In this document: piece after piece, positions 1 through 10,024 of the stretch
How the letters are laid out: the number at the start of each line of letters is the position of its first letter
Position numbering within the stretch: position 1 is the first letter of the stretch
Origin: Pandoraea pnomenusa
GTDB taxonomy: Bacteria > Pseudomonadota > Gammaproteobacteria > Burkholderiales > Burkholderiaceae
Reading direction: 5' to 3'
Assembly: GCF_000767615.3 (NCBI RefSeq)
Contig: NZ_CP009553.3
Location: 558,001 to 622,000, forward strand
Length of the DNA stretch: 64,000 nt
Notes under the pieces: generated by a model
What the model was told of the DNA's origin: nothing
The model's input: only the letters and a program-made list of their open reading frames with translations
The model's database searches: none
Translations under genes and position numbers: made by a program

Positions 1-135
1 TGCGTGACACCATAAAGCGCCCTTGTGGTGCTTGGCACACCCATGTGTCGCAGCTATTTCGTCTGATCAAATAGTCGGGGTCGAGCCATCCCGACAGGCA
101 CCGACAAGCAGGGGAGGCGCGCGGTGAGGCGACCC

Positions 136-176
136 GGAAAACAAAACGCCCGCCGGAGGGCAACCGGCGGGCGTTT
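136..176 (-). terminator. Intrinsic terminator of the glycine-zipper lipoprotein gene
   Basis: A perfect 13-bp inverted repeat (arms 144-156 and 164-176, 7-nt loop) is followed on the minus strand by TTTTGTTTT. It lies about 35 bp beyond the stop of the lipoprotein gene and fits its transcript end. Bases 1-135 show no gene I can support. Confidence 0.85.
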
Positions 177-210
177 CGATTTGTTTCGCCGTGCGTCGAC
201 GGCGCGATGC

Positions 211-750
211 TCAGTACGGGTACACCGTGTCGTTCGCCACGGCACAGCGCTGACCCTGCTGCACGCGCAGCGGCGGCGCCTGCGTGACCGTGGCGACGCG
301 GCCGTCGTCCAGACGCACGGTGATGCGATAGAGCACGTTCGGCTCACCCATGCTGTTCTCGATGCGGTTGCCCGCGATGCCGCCGATGACCGCGCCGGCA
401 ATGGTGGTGGCGGTGCGTCCGCGTCCGCCGCCCATCGTGTTGCCGAGCAGCCCGCCCGCGGCACCGCCGAGGACCGTACCGAGAATGTTCGGGCTGTTAT
501 TGGCGCCGTTCAGTTGTTCGATCGACTGGACCGTTCCGTAGAGCGCTCCCTGCTGCTGCGGCTGCTGGTATCCCTGCTGATAGCCTTGCTGGTAACCCGG
601 CTGATAGCCCTGCTGGTAGCCCGGTTGTTGGTATCCCTGTTGGTATCCCGGCTGCTGGTAGCCGCCATATTGCTGGCCCGGGGCCACGCAACCGGCGAGC
701 ATGACGGCGGCCAGGGCCGCGCTGATTCCCGTAAGTGCTTTGATGTTCAT
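211..750 (-). CDS. Glycine-zipper 2TM-type outer membrane lipoprotein
   Basis: A 179-aa lipoprotein. The chosen start (750) gives a clean lipoprotein signal peptide, with a hydrophobic stretch ending in the lipobox LAGC at about residue 20, and is preceded by an AGGA Shine-Dalgarno. An upstream in-frame start would add an unconvincing 23-aa leader. Residues about 25-75 are a Tyr/Gln/Gly-rich repeat region (GYQQPGYQQ units), and residues about 95-140 form a glycine zipper (GGAAGGLLG and AGAVIGGIAG) like the SlyB/PcpY/RcsF-associated 2TM family. Such proteins sit in the outer membrane and are linked to envelope integrity. The precise role is unknown. It is a single-gene unit with its own terminator. 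Confidence 0.85.
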   Translation of the reverse strand: MNIKALTGISAALAAVMLAGCVAPGQQYGGYQQPGYQQGYQQPGYQQGYQPGYQQGYQQGYQQPQQQGALYGTVQSIEQLNGANNSPNILGTVLGGAAGGLLGNTMGGGRGRTATTIAGAVIGGIAGNRIENSMGEPNVLYRITVRLDDGRVATVTQAPPLRVQQGQRCAVANDTVYPY

Positions 751-1269
751 TTTGGATCGTCCTCGTGAGCGTGAGGTAAATGCGGCGTCACCGCAGATCG
801 AGCGTGACGTTGCGCACAATGTGGCACATCTGTTGCGACCACGACGCGGAATGTAGGGTTCCGCCGATCTTTATGCTGTAAGAAAAGGTAAGCGTTTGTA
901 ATGACGCGGCGTGGCGCACGCCGCCGGCGCCGAGGTCAGGCTCGGCATCGCGTCGACAGGCGTTGGTGCGCGCGAGGCTGCCACGGTTCCCTTCCAAAGG
1001 GCTCCCCGATGATATTCCCATCAGGCAAGACGTGGGGGCATGCTCTGTAAATGCTTAATCCCAAAGTGGAATCCTCTCGAATTTTTACGAAATATCGAGT
1101 GTTTGAGAAGTAATCTCCCGGATATTGATCGTCTCGCGCGGGAATCATCTAAGCATATAACCAGAAATCACTTGGATGAGGCGGTACCAAGCGGTAACAT
1201 CGCGACCTTTGGCGACGGCTGCCCCCTGGGCCTTGTCGCTCCCACTCACGCATTTTTCCATTCCGTTTC
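751..1269. other. Intergenic region between divergent lipoprotein and MFS genes
   Basis: 519 bp without a supportable gene. It should carry both divergent promoters. Bases about 1060-1190 are clearly more AT-rich than the surroundings, suggesting a regulatory region for the MFS gene, but I could not assign a specific promoter or operator. Confidence 0.5.
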
Positions 1270-2751
1270 ATGTCCGTTGACGTTTCCCTGTCTTCCGCCG
1301 CGTCTGTGCACGCTGGCTCCGCGGCGTCGGCCGCGTCCGCTGGCTCCGCCGGCTCTGCCGTCATCCGCTCGGCGGCCGACGTTGCCCGACTCGTCAACGA
1401 GGGCGGCGCCCGCGTGTCGAACGCCCGATGGATCGTGGCCATCGCACTGGGCGGTGTGTTCCTCGATGCCTACGACCTCGGCGCACTCGCCTTCGGCCTG
1501 AAGGACGTGACACGCGAGTTCAATCTCACCCCGGCGGGCACTGGCATGGTGGCGTCCGCGATCACTTTCGGTGCCATTGTCGGGGCGTTCCTTGGCGGGT
1601 TCCTGACCGACCGTATCGGCCGCTATCGGGTGTTCATGGCCGACATGCTGTGCTTCGTGATCGCAGCCATCGCCTGTGCGCTCGCCCCCAACGAGTATGT
1701 GCTCGCTGGCGCACGTTTCGTGATGGGGTTGGGCGTCGGCATCGATTTGCCGGTGGCCATGGCGTTCCTCGCCGAGTTTTCCAAGCTCAAGGGGCGGGGG
1801 AACAAGGCCGCGAGGGTCGCGATGTGGTGCCCGACGTGGTACGCAGCGATCTGCGCGTCGTACCTGCTGGTGCTGCTGTGCTACTCGGCGCTGCCGTCGT
1901 CGCACAGTGCGCTGCTGTGGCGCATCATCCTGGGCTTCGGGGCAATTCCCGCACTGGCGATCATCGCCGTGCGCAGCCGTTATATGAGCGAGTCGCCGGT
2001 GTGGGCGGCTAACCAGGGCGATCTCGACGGCGCGGCGAAGATTCTGAAGCGCTCGTACGGGATCGACGCCGTGGTGGCGACGGATGCCGAGCGCGCCGCG
2101 CCGAAGCGTCCCGCGTCGTGGAGCAACTACGGTGCCCTGCTCAAGGGGGTGTACCTGCGTCGTACCACGCTCGCGACGATCATCGCCGTGGCGTCGTCGT
2201 TCGCCTATAACGCGGTGGCGTTCGGGCTGCCCGTGATCATCGCCAGCTTCCTTGCCCAATCGATGCTCACGACGATCCTGATGTCGCTCGCGCTCAATCT
2301 GCTGTTCGCATTCACCGGCGGCCTGCTGGGTGTGCGCCTGGTGCCGAAGGTGGGGGCCTGGAAACTCACGGTGGTCGGCTACGCGTTTCAACTGACGGCG
2401 CTCGTCGGCCTGGCGCTCGTGGGCAAGCCCGCGGGGGGTGTCCAGGTGGCCTGGGCGCTAGGCTTCCTTGCGCTGTTCCTGCTGGGGCAGGGCTTCGGTC
2501 CGGGCGCGCATTCGATGACGTTCGCGTCGCTGAGCTATCCGACGTCGTTGCGTGGCGTGGGCGTCGGCTTCAACCAGACGCTCATGCGCGCCAGCTCGAC
2601 GGTTTCGCTGTTCCTGTTTCCGGTGCTGGCCGCCGCGCTCTCGACGAAAGTGTTCTGGGTGATCGCCGCCGCGCCCGCGATCGGCCTGCTGGCCTTGCTG
2701 GCGATCCGGTGGGAGCCGTCGAATTACGACGTCGATGCGGAGGACTTCTGA
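1270..2751 (+). CDS. MFS transporter, sugar-porter/metabolite-symporter type
   Basis: A 493-aa inner-membrane carrier with about 12 predicted membrane segments. The first is followed by the MFS loop motif (G-x-L-x-D-R-I-G-R at about residues 110-120), and a second family motif R-x-x-M-G-x-G-x-G lies in helix 4 (about 150-158). The long central loop after helix 6 (about 245-285) is typical of 6+6 MFS proteins. Residues 1-35 are an Ala/Ser-rich stretch with no clear ribosome-binding site in front, so the true start may lie a little further in. The substrate cannot be read from the sequence; sugar acids, polyols or aromatic acids are all possible. It is monocistronic and ends at a strong terminator. 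Confidence 0.8.
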   Translation: MSVDVSLSSAASVHAGSAASAASAGSAGSAVIRSAADVARLVNEGGARVSNARWIVAIALGGVFLDAYDLGALAFGLKDVTREFNLTPAGTGMVASAITFGAIVGAFLGGFLTDRIGRYRVFMADMLCFVIAAIACALAPNEYVLAGARFVMGLGVGIDLPVAMAFLAEFSKLKGRGNKAARVAMWCPTWYAAICASYLLVLLCYSALPSSHSALLWRIILGFGAIPALAIIAVRSRYMSESPVWAANQGDLDGAAKILKRSYGIDAVVATDAERAAPKRPASWSNYGALLKGVYLRRTTLATIIAVASSFAYNAVAFGLPVIIASFLAQSMLTTILMSLALNLLFAFTGGLLGVRLVPKVGAWKLTVVGYAFQLTALVGLALVGKPAGGVQVAWALGFLALFLLGQGFGPGAHSMTFASLSYPTSLRGVGVGFNQTLMRASSTVSLFLFPVLAAALSTKVFWVIAAAPAIGLLALLAIRWEPSNYDVDAEDF

Positions 2752-2782
2752 CGCTCACTGAGAGGGCGACGTGCAGAATGAC

Positions 2783-2809
2783 ACGGCCGCCTTCATGGCG
2801 GCCGTTTTT
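2783..2809 (+). terminator. Intrinsic terminator after the MFS gene
   Basis: A 9-bp perfect stem (2783-2791 / 2797-2805) with a 5-nt loop, followed by TTTTT on the plus strand, 31 bp after the MFS stop codon. Confidence 0.9.
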
Positions 2810-2862
2810 CGTTGTGGGCCGGGCAGCGGCCCGCCCGTCGACGATTTGCGCGCTCGCTCCGG

Positions 2863-2891
2863 AAAAAACGGCGCTTCGTGTGAAGCGCCGT
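2863..2891 (-). terminator. Intrinsic terminator after the CBS-domain gene
   Basis: A 10-bp perfect stem (2868-2877 / 2882-2891) followed on the minus strand by six U. It lies about 70 bp downstream of the CBS gene and forms a back-to-back pair with the plus-strand MFS terminator. Confidence 0.9.
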
Positions 2892-2958
2892 GCCCCCTGA
2901 TTGCGCCGCCGATCGGTTCGCGAGCCGATCGGCCCGGACCGGCCCGGGCTTTCCGGCG

Positions 2959-3441
<483 letters not shown>

Positions 3442-4058
3442 CCTCCTGCGGGCTACGGGTACTTACAGCATAGATGAGGGCTCGCCGCGCGTCATGCCCG
3501 CGTTGTCCCCAAGCGCCTCGAGGCGACGTCCCGCGTCGCCGGGCGGACGGAGGGGAAACCACTGCGCGGGGCCCATTGTGGCGCTCGCAACGCGTGAATT
3601 GGTGCATTGCGCCACATCCGGGCGGCAAAAGCCGTCAAAATGACTCGGCGAGCCATTTTTTTTCCACGGGCGGCACAGAAAGGCGTATCCTAGCGGGATC
3701 GGCGAAAATTCGCCGATCATCGCCTGACGATCGCGAAATGCTTTATCGGCGCCGCTGACAGCCATGTCCTGCGAGCCGAATCACTCGCTGTGCCGATGAC
3801 GCAGACCCCAAGGTCTTCGCCCTCCCGACACGCACTGCTCGTCATTGCGGCACTGCCGCAATGTGCCTTGCTCCTTCGAACCATCGCCGCGTTTCGGCGC
3901 ACCGCCATCCCGTCATGGCCGGTCCGCCGGGTAGGCTCCTTTTGGCGTTCGATGTACACCCCGGCGTTTTTGTGGGTGCGGCGAAGGTATTGGCGAACGA
4001 ACCTTCAGTAACACCGGTGCTGCGCCATCGCGAGCGGCACCCTCAAGAGGATACGATA
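3442..4058. other. Long intergenic region upstream of infA
   Basis: 617 bp between the CBS gene and the divergent infA gene. Short reading frames exist on both strands but have no recognisable product, and none has a convincing Shine-Dalgarno. The region contains the palindrome listed at 3697-3718. The infA promoter must lie here; the untranslated leader could be long. Confidence 0.5.
3697..3718. promoter_or_regulatory. Perfect 10-bp palindrome upstream of infA
   Basis: Arms GATCGGCGAA and TTCGCCGATC are separated by 2 bp. No U-run follows on either strand, so it looks more like a protein-binding site than a terminator. The bound regulator is unknown. Confidence 0.4.
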
Positions 4059-4280
4059 TTGGCCAAGGAAGAACTGATCGAATTCAGCGGACACGTCTCG
4101 GACGTACTGCCGGACAATCGCTTTCGCGTCACGCTCGAGAACGGCGTGGAAGTGATGGCATATGCGAGCGGCCGCATGCAGAAGAACCGCATCCGCATCC
4201 TGGCGGGTGACCGCGTGACGCTGGAAATGTCGCCCTACGACCTGAGCAAGGGCCGCATCAACTACCGTCACAAGAATTAA
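4059..4280 (+). CDS. infA: Translation initiation factor IF-1, TTG start
   Basis: A 73-aa OB-fold protein that starts MAKEELIEF if the TTG at 4059 is read as initiator. It ends with the family-typical [13 protein letters not shown]-1 binds the 30S A site with IF-2 and IF-3 during initiation. AAGAGG (4045-4050) sits 8 nt before the TTG; no ATG or GTG gives a family-length product, whereas longer starts add an unrelated N-terminus. The gene is alone here rather than in the ribosomal protein spc region (secY-infA-rpmJ), so by analogy with Burkholderiaceae it is probably a second infA copy. That cannot be confirmed from this window. Confidence 0.93.
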   Translation: MAKEELIEFSGHVSDVLPDNRFRVTLENGVEVMAYASGRMQKNRIRILAGDRVTLEMSPYDLSKGRINYRHKN

Positions 4281-4474
4281 GTCGGAGAAGTCTGGCTTTT
4301 GCGCGCAAGCCGTTGCCCGTCGCGGGCATCGCCGTGCCGCGCATTGAAGCGATGTGCGGCGACCCGGTGGTCGCTGCTCGTCACTTCGAATTTCACACAT
4401 CCACGTTCGTGGAACCATGCTTGAGCGGCCGCCATCAGCGCGCGCCCGACGCCCGAGCCCCCGAGCCCCCCCAT
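4277..4474 (-). pseudogene. C-terminal remnant of a GNAT N-acetyltransferase
   Basis: A 65-codon frame whose translation resembles only the C-terminal half of a GNAT acetyltransferase: an acetyl-CoA-binding-like segment GVGRALM at about residues 8-14, then helix AAAQAWFHERGC, strand KFEVTSSD, and the terminal AHRF...GDARDGQRLARK. The N-terminal half, including the first strands of the fold, is missing. The preceding 4 bases run straight into the acylphosphatase stop. It has no Shine-Dalgarno and begins with a Gly-rich run. I infer a deletion remnant, possibly from the event that brought infA and the acylphosphatase gene together. A short functional peptide is unlikely. Confidence 0.6.
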
Positions 4475-4478
4475 ATCC

Positions 4479-4775
4479 TCAGAGTTGTTCGAACCGGTCG
4501 AAACGGCGATTGGTGTACTCGATCTCGCTCTCGAAGTCTGTCACACGCGCGCCGGGCGGCCCGTGCCGCATCCATTCGAGCATCTTGTCGACCTGATCGG
4601 GCGTGCCTTGCACCACGGCCAGGATGTCGCCCTCGGGCAGGGCCTGAACCCAGCCGCGTACCCCGATCAGATGCCCTTCGCGCACCGCTGCCTGACGGTA
4701 ACCGACGCCCGTGATCTTGCCGCGCAAACGCACGGCAACGGTTTCGAGCGGGGAACTGGACGAAAGTGACTTCAT
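4479..4775 (-). CDS. Acylphosphatase-like protein, catalytic Asn missing
   Basis: A 98-aa small alpha/beta protein covering one whole acylphosphatase domain. The phosphate-binding loop G-V-G-Y-R (about residues 23-27) with the essential Arg is present. In the second signature, usually G-W-V-x-N-x3-G, the catalytic Asn is replaced by Ala (G-W-V-Q-A-L-P-E-G, about 41-49), and the Gln before the P-loop is Thr. Acylphosphatases hydrolyse acyl phosphates such as 1,3-bisphosphoglycerate; without Asn to orient the water, activity should be much reduced. The start at 4775 gives family length. It is separated from the metallophosphoesterase gene by 158 bp. Confidence 0.8.
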   Translation of the reverse strand: MKSLSSSSPLETVAVRLRGKITGVGYRQAAVREGHLIGVRGWVQALPEGDILAVVQGTPDQVDKMLEWMRHGPPGARVTDFESEIEYTNRRFDRFEQL

Positions 4776-4933
4776 GGCAACAGGGCAACAGGGCAACGTA
4801 GACGGAATGGCACAGGGCGGCGCCGGCCGGGCGGCAGGGAACGGCGATTGTAGCGCCATCGCCCGGCACTTGCCGTAGCGGGCCCGCGTCGGGCGACGAC
4901 GTCGCGACGTCGGTCCGTACGCCGGGGCCCGGT

Positions 4934-6154
4934 TCAACCGACTTTCGGCACGAGCCTCAGGCGCGTGATCTCCGACGGCGCGCCAAAGCGCTTGGGCGGC
5001 CCCCAATAGCCTGTCCCGCGGCTCACGTAGATTGCCAGACGTCCGAGCCGGTGAAGGCCGTGCACATACGGCTGCTGCAACGGAACGAAATACATCCACG
5101 GCCAGAATTGTCCGCCGTGCGTGTGACCCGAGAGTTGCAGGTCGAAGCCGGCCTCGTGCGCGGCCGGTGCGCTGCGCGGCTGATGGGCGAGGAGCACGCG
5201 CGGGGCGTCTTCCGGCGCGCCGGCAACGGCGGCCAGTGGATCGCTGCGCTTTTCCGGATCGAAATGATGGGCGGTGAAGTCGGTCACGCCGGCCACGGTC
5301 AGCCACGCCCCTTCGTGATCGAGCACGACATGTTCATTCTCCAGCACCGTGAGACCGATGCGGCGCAGCTCCTCGACCCAGGCAGGCGCGCCGGAGTAGT
5401 ACTCGTGATTCCCGGTACAGACGTACGTCCCGTGGCGCGACGTCAGCCGAGCGAGCGGCGCGATGTGCTCGCGCAGGGCTGGCACGCCGCCATCGACCAG
5501 GTCGCCCGTGATGGCCACGAGATCGGGATCGAGCGCGTTCGACGCGTCGACGATGGCGTCGATGTAACCGCGGCGGATCGTCGAGCTGACGTGAATGTCG
5601 CTCAGTTGCACGATGGTGAAGCCCTTGAGCTCGGGAGGCAGATCGGCGATCGGCACGTCGACGTGGACCACGCGCGCGAGGCGCCGGGCATTGTAGAAGC
5701 CCAGAATCGTCGCCACGGCGGTCAGCGCCAGCACGATTACCGCCGAGCGCACCACGAGTTGAGGATCGTGCGTGGAGAACAGCATGGCCGCGCCGAGCAC
5801 GACATCGCGCAGCAGTGTGAGCACGAATAGCGTCGAGAAGACGCCAATGGCCGTCATGCCGGTCCAGGTCAGGAGCGTGGCGAGTGGCTCCTTCTGAATC
5901 GCCCGGCTCATCAGGCCGAGGGGAATCAACACGGTCGAGGCTACGAGCCACAGCCCGCCAAGGACCTTCCATACGGCGGCGACGGGCAGCGGCGGGAGCA
6001 GGCGCCAGCCGATGTAGGCGTGCAACAGTGCGATGATCGCCAGCATCAGCCAGCGCGGGCGCGCGGGGAGCGTGCGTTTCGTTGGCTTGCCGTGCAGATG
6101 CGCCGCGTCGGATGACGCCGGCGATGCCTGCGAAGCTTGGGACGATTGCGACAT
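4934..6154 (-). CDS. Membrane-anchored calcineurin-type metallophosphoesterase
   Basis: A 406-aa protein with four predicted transmembrane helices in residues about 35-160, then a catalytic domain. All metal-binding motifs of the calcineurin superfamily are visible: D-x-H (about 186-188), G-D-L-V-D-G (about 214-219), G-N-H-E (about 247-250), a histidine in L-L-A-H-Q, and G-H-T-H-G-G-Q near residue 345. Such proteins (YkuE/YaeI-like) hydrolyse phosphodiesters or lipid-linked phosphates on the membrane. The substrate is unknown. A Ser/Gln-rich 30-aa leader precedes the first helix. It may be cotranscribed with the pyrophosphohydrolase gene 76 bp upstream. Confidence 0.88.
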   Translation of the reverse strand: MSQSSQASQASPASSDAAHLHGKPTKRTLPARPRWLMLAIIALLHAYIGWRLLPPLPVAAVWKVLGGLWLVASTVLIPLGLMSRAIQKEPLATLLTWTGMTAIGVFSTLFVLTLLRDVVLGAAMLFSTHDPQLVVRSAVIVLALTAVATILGFYNARRLARVVHVDVPIADLPPELKGFTIVQLSDIHVSSTIRRGYIDAIVDASNALDPDLVAITGDLVDGGVPALREHIAPLARLTSRHGTYVCTGNHEYYSGAPAWVEELRRIGLTVLENEHVVLDHEGAWLTVAGVTDFTAHHFDPEKRSDPLAAVAGAPEDAPRVLLAHQPRSAPAAHEAGFDLQLSGHTHGGQFWPWMYFVPLQQPYVHGLHRLGRLAIYVSRGTGYWGPPKRFGAPSEITRLRLVPKVG

Positions 6155-6230
6155 GGCGTTGTCTGGTCGAATTCCGGAAGACGAGGGAGTTATGCGGGCA
6201 CTTTGCCCGATGGCAAGTGCCGTCGGCGGA

Positions 6231-6614
6231 TCACGCCCGGGGCGCGGGATATTTTCGTGCGTTCATGACGAGCTTTTCGGCGATCGCGCGATTCAGGTCC
6301 ACACCGAGCACCGACGACAGCCGCACGAGGTACATGGCGATATCCGCCAGCTCCTGTTCGACGTGGCGGGCCTCGCCGGACTGCATGACGGCGCTGGCTT
6401 CGGACTCGGTCTGCCATTGAAATATCTCGACGAGCTCTGCCACTTCGACGGACAACGCCATCGCAAGGTTCTTGGGCGTGTGATACCGATGCCAGTCGCG
6501 CGCGTCGGCGAACGCGTGCAGCGCGGCGTCGAGCCCGGCGGTGTCGATCAGGCGCTCCGGTGCATTGCTTGATGGGGCGGAGCCTGGCGCGGTGGATTTC
6601 GGGGTAGCGGACAT
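6231..6614 (-). CDS. MazG-like nucleotide pyrophosphohydrolase (RS21-C6 type)
   Basis: A 127-aa all-alpha NTP pyrophosphohydrolase. The metal-binding E-V-A-E-L-V-E motif is at about residues 55-61 and the second acidic helix E-x-E-L-A-D-I-A-M-Y at about 87-96, as in dCTP pyrophosphatase/MazG-like enzymes that clear non-canonical nucleotides to NMP and PPi. The start at 6614 leaves a 20-residue Ala/Ser/Pro-rich lead, which is variable in the family. The gene is divergent from the ferredoxin gene with 166 bp between. Confidence 0.85.
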   Translation of the reverse strand: MSATPKSTAPGSAPSSNAPERLIDTAGLDAALHAFADARDWHRYHTPKNLAMALSVEVAELVEIFQWQTESEASAVMQSGEARHVEQELADIAMYLVRLSSVLGVDLNRAIAEKLVMNARKYPAPRA

Positions 6615-6780
6615 GGGGTGCAATATTCGGAGGTCGTCCGTGGCCGGTGCGGTCACTCCCTGAACGGCGAACCAGGGCGCTGACGGGACCGTGGGCCGGG
6701 GCGGCGACGGATTCGGATGCGCAGGCGCGACAAAATGGCGCGGGAACGGGTTATGGTAGCGCGTTGGCGCAAGATGCGCC

Positions 6781-7197
6781 GTGCACCGAATCGATGCTTC
6801 CCAGCCGTCCCCGACCCTCCGCGAGCCGCATCCCGTGAACCGCACACCTTACCCTCCCGCCGACGTCGCGGCGACCGGATTGCCCGACGCGTCGGCATCG
6901 TACCCCGTGACGCTCGTGCCTTCGGGCTGGCAGTTCGACGCCCCGGCAGACACGCCGATCCTGCTCGCGGCGCTCACCGCGGGGATCAAGCTGCCGAGCC
7001 TGTGCCGCAATGGCACGTGCCGTGCCTGCCTGTGTCAGGCGCGCACGGGCGGTGCACCGGCGCCGGTGACGTACCGCATCGAGTGGCCGGGTCTGTCGCG
7101 CGAAGAAAAAGCGCAAGGCTGGTTGCTGCCATGTTGCGCCTACGCGCGGGGCGAGCTCGTCATTGACGCGTTCGATGCCGCACGTGTCGCGCTTTGA
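6781..7197 (+). CDS. Plant-type [2Fe-2S] ferredoxin
   Basis: A small electron carrier of 138 aa from the GTG at 6781, or 120 aa from the GTG at 6835, which I consider at least as likely. The cluster ligands are C-R-N-G-T-C-R-A-C (C-x4-C-x2-C) and the last Cys in L-P-C-C about 40 residues later. Before the ligands lies the beta-grasp start with hydrophobic strands. No reductase or oxygenase is fused or adjacent, so its partner is unknown. EttA follows after 65 bp on the same strand. Confidence 0.85.
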   Translation: MHRIDASQPSPTLREPHPVNRTPYPPADVAATGLPDASASYPVTLVPSGWQFDAPADTPILLAALTAGIKLPSLCRNGTCRACLCQARTGGAPAPVTYRIEWPGLSREEKAQGWLLPCCAYARGELVIDAFDAARVAL

Positions 7198-7262
7198 TAA
7201 ACTTGCCGCTATCCGAGGCTCGCGCCAGAGCGTCGTCACTGTTTCAGGATCAGGAAAGCCGA

Positions 7263-8930
<1,668 letters not shown>

Positions 8931-8936
8931 TGCAGG

Positions 8937-8960
8937 AAAAGGCGCCGCAAGGCGCCTTTT
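8937..8960 (+). terminator. Intrinsic terminator after ettA
   Basis: A perfect 10-bp stem AAAAGGCGCC / GGCGCCTTTT with GCAA loop, 6 bp after the ettA stop. The A/T ends make it potentially bidirectional, but no opposing gene is present. Confidence 0.9.
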
Positions 8961-9099
8961 CTGTTTCAGCGGCGCCCGGTAACGTCCAGGCGGATGCAGG
9001 GGATACGCCGGCGCCGAAACCCGTGTTCGACGAGCCGTGCCGATGCAGGCCACAATCGCATCGCATGACCCGCCATCTTGACGAATCAGGAGTGTGCAA

Positions 9100-9897
9100 A
9101 TGAGCCAGCCAGTGAATCAGTTGAATGGAAAGGTCGCCGTGGTCACCGGTGCCGCGAGCGGCATCGGCAAGGAAATCGCCCTCACGCTCGCGCGTGCCGG
9201 CGCGGCAGTGGCGATCGCCGATCTGAACCAGCAGGGCGCCGACGCCGTGGCCGAAGAGATCAAGGCCGCAGGCGGACGCGCGATGGGCGTGGCGATGGAC
9301 GTGACGAACGAAGACGCCGTGAACAGTGGCATCGACAAGGTGGCGGACACCTTCGGTTCGGTCGACATCCTGATTTCGAACGCCGGCATCCAGATCGTCA
9401 ACCCCATCGAGAACTATGCGTTCTCCGACTGGAAGAAAATGCAGGCCATCCACGTCGATGGTGCGTTTCTCACCACCAAGGCGGCGCTCAAGCACATGTA
9501 CAAGGACGACCGGGGCGGCATCGTCATCTACATGGGTTCGGTGCACTCGCACGAGGCGTCGCCGCTGAAGTCCGCCTACGTGGCGGCCAAGCACGCCCTG
9601 CTCGGCCTGGCGCGCGTGCTGGCCAAGGAAGGCGCGAAGCACAATGTGCGCTCGCACGTCATCTGTCCGGGCTTTGTGCGCACCCCGCTCGTCGACAAGC
9701 AGATTCCCGAGCAGGCCAAGGAGCTGGGCATCTCGGAAGACGAGGTCGTCAAGAAGGTCATGCTCGGCGGCACCGTCGACGGCGTGTTCACGACGGTGGA
9801 CGACGTCGCGCAGACCGCGCTCTTCCTCAGTACGTTCCCGACGGCCGCGTTTACCGGTCAGTCGTTCGTGGTGAGCCACGGCTGGTTCATGCAGTAA
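9100..9897 (+). CDS. bdhA: 3-Hydroxybutyrate dehydrogenase (SDR family)
   Basis: A 265-aa classical short-chain dehydrogenase: NAD-binding T-G-A-A-S-G-I-G-K (about residues 16-24), N-A-G motif (about 96-98), catalytic Ser in Y-M-G-S-V and Y-V-A-A-K (about 162-166), and the PG motif after it (C-P-G-F-V). The sequence pattern around the active site and the C-terminus ending in H-G-W-F-M-Q are typical of 3-hydroxybutyrate dehydrogenases, which oxidise (R)-3-hydroxybutyrate to acetoacetate in polyhydroxybutyrate turnover. CAGGAG lies 8 bp before the ATG. The patatin gene follows 127 bp downstream, a pairing that suits storage-polymer metabolism. Confidence 0.9.
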   Translation: MSQPVNQLNGKVAVVTGAASGIGKEIALTLARAGAAVAIADLNQQGADAVAEEIKAAGGRAMGVAMDVTNEDAVNSGIDKVADTFGSVDILISNAGIQIVNPIENYAFSDWKKMQAIHVDGAFLTTKAALKHMYKDDRGGIVIYMGSVHSHEASPLKSAYVAAKHALLGLARVLAKEGAKHNVRSHVICPGFVRTPLVDKQIPEQAKELGISEDEVVKKVMLGGTVDGVFTTVDDVAQTALFLSTFPTAAFTGQSFVVSHGWFMQ

Positions 9898-10024
9898 GCA
9901 CGTGGCGCGTCGGCCTCGCGCCGGCGCGCGCCCGGTATCCGGTCGGTCCTCGACCGGTACCTCGTCCGCACCGCCGGTTTCGTCAGGCAATTGCCGGGCA
10001 ATGCCGGGCATCAGGAGAACGAAC

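Noticed and set aside
1246..2391. 381-codon minus-strand frame over the MFS gene
   Set aside because: Antisense to a complete transporter; His/Arg/Glu-rich mirror translation.
3463..4011. Short frames (100 and 73 codons) upstream of infA
   Set aside because: No Shine-Dalgarno, no domain and no compositional support; treated as non-coding.
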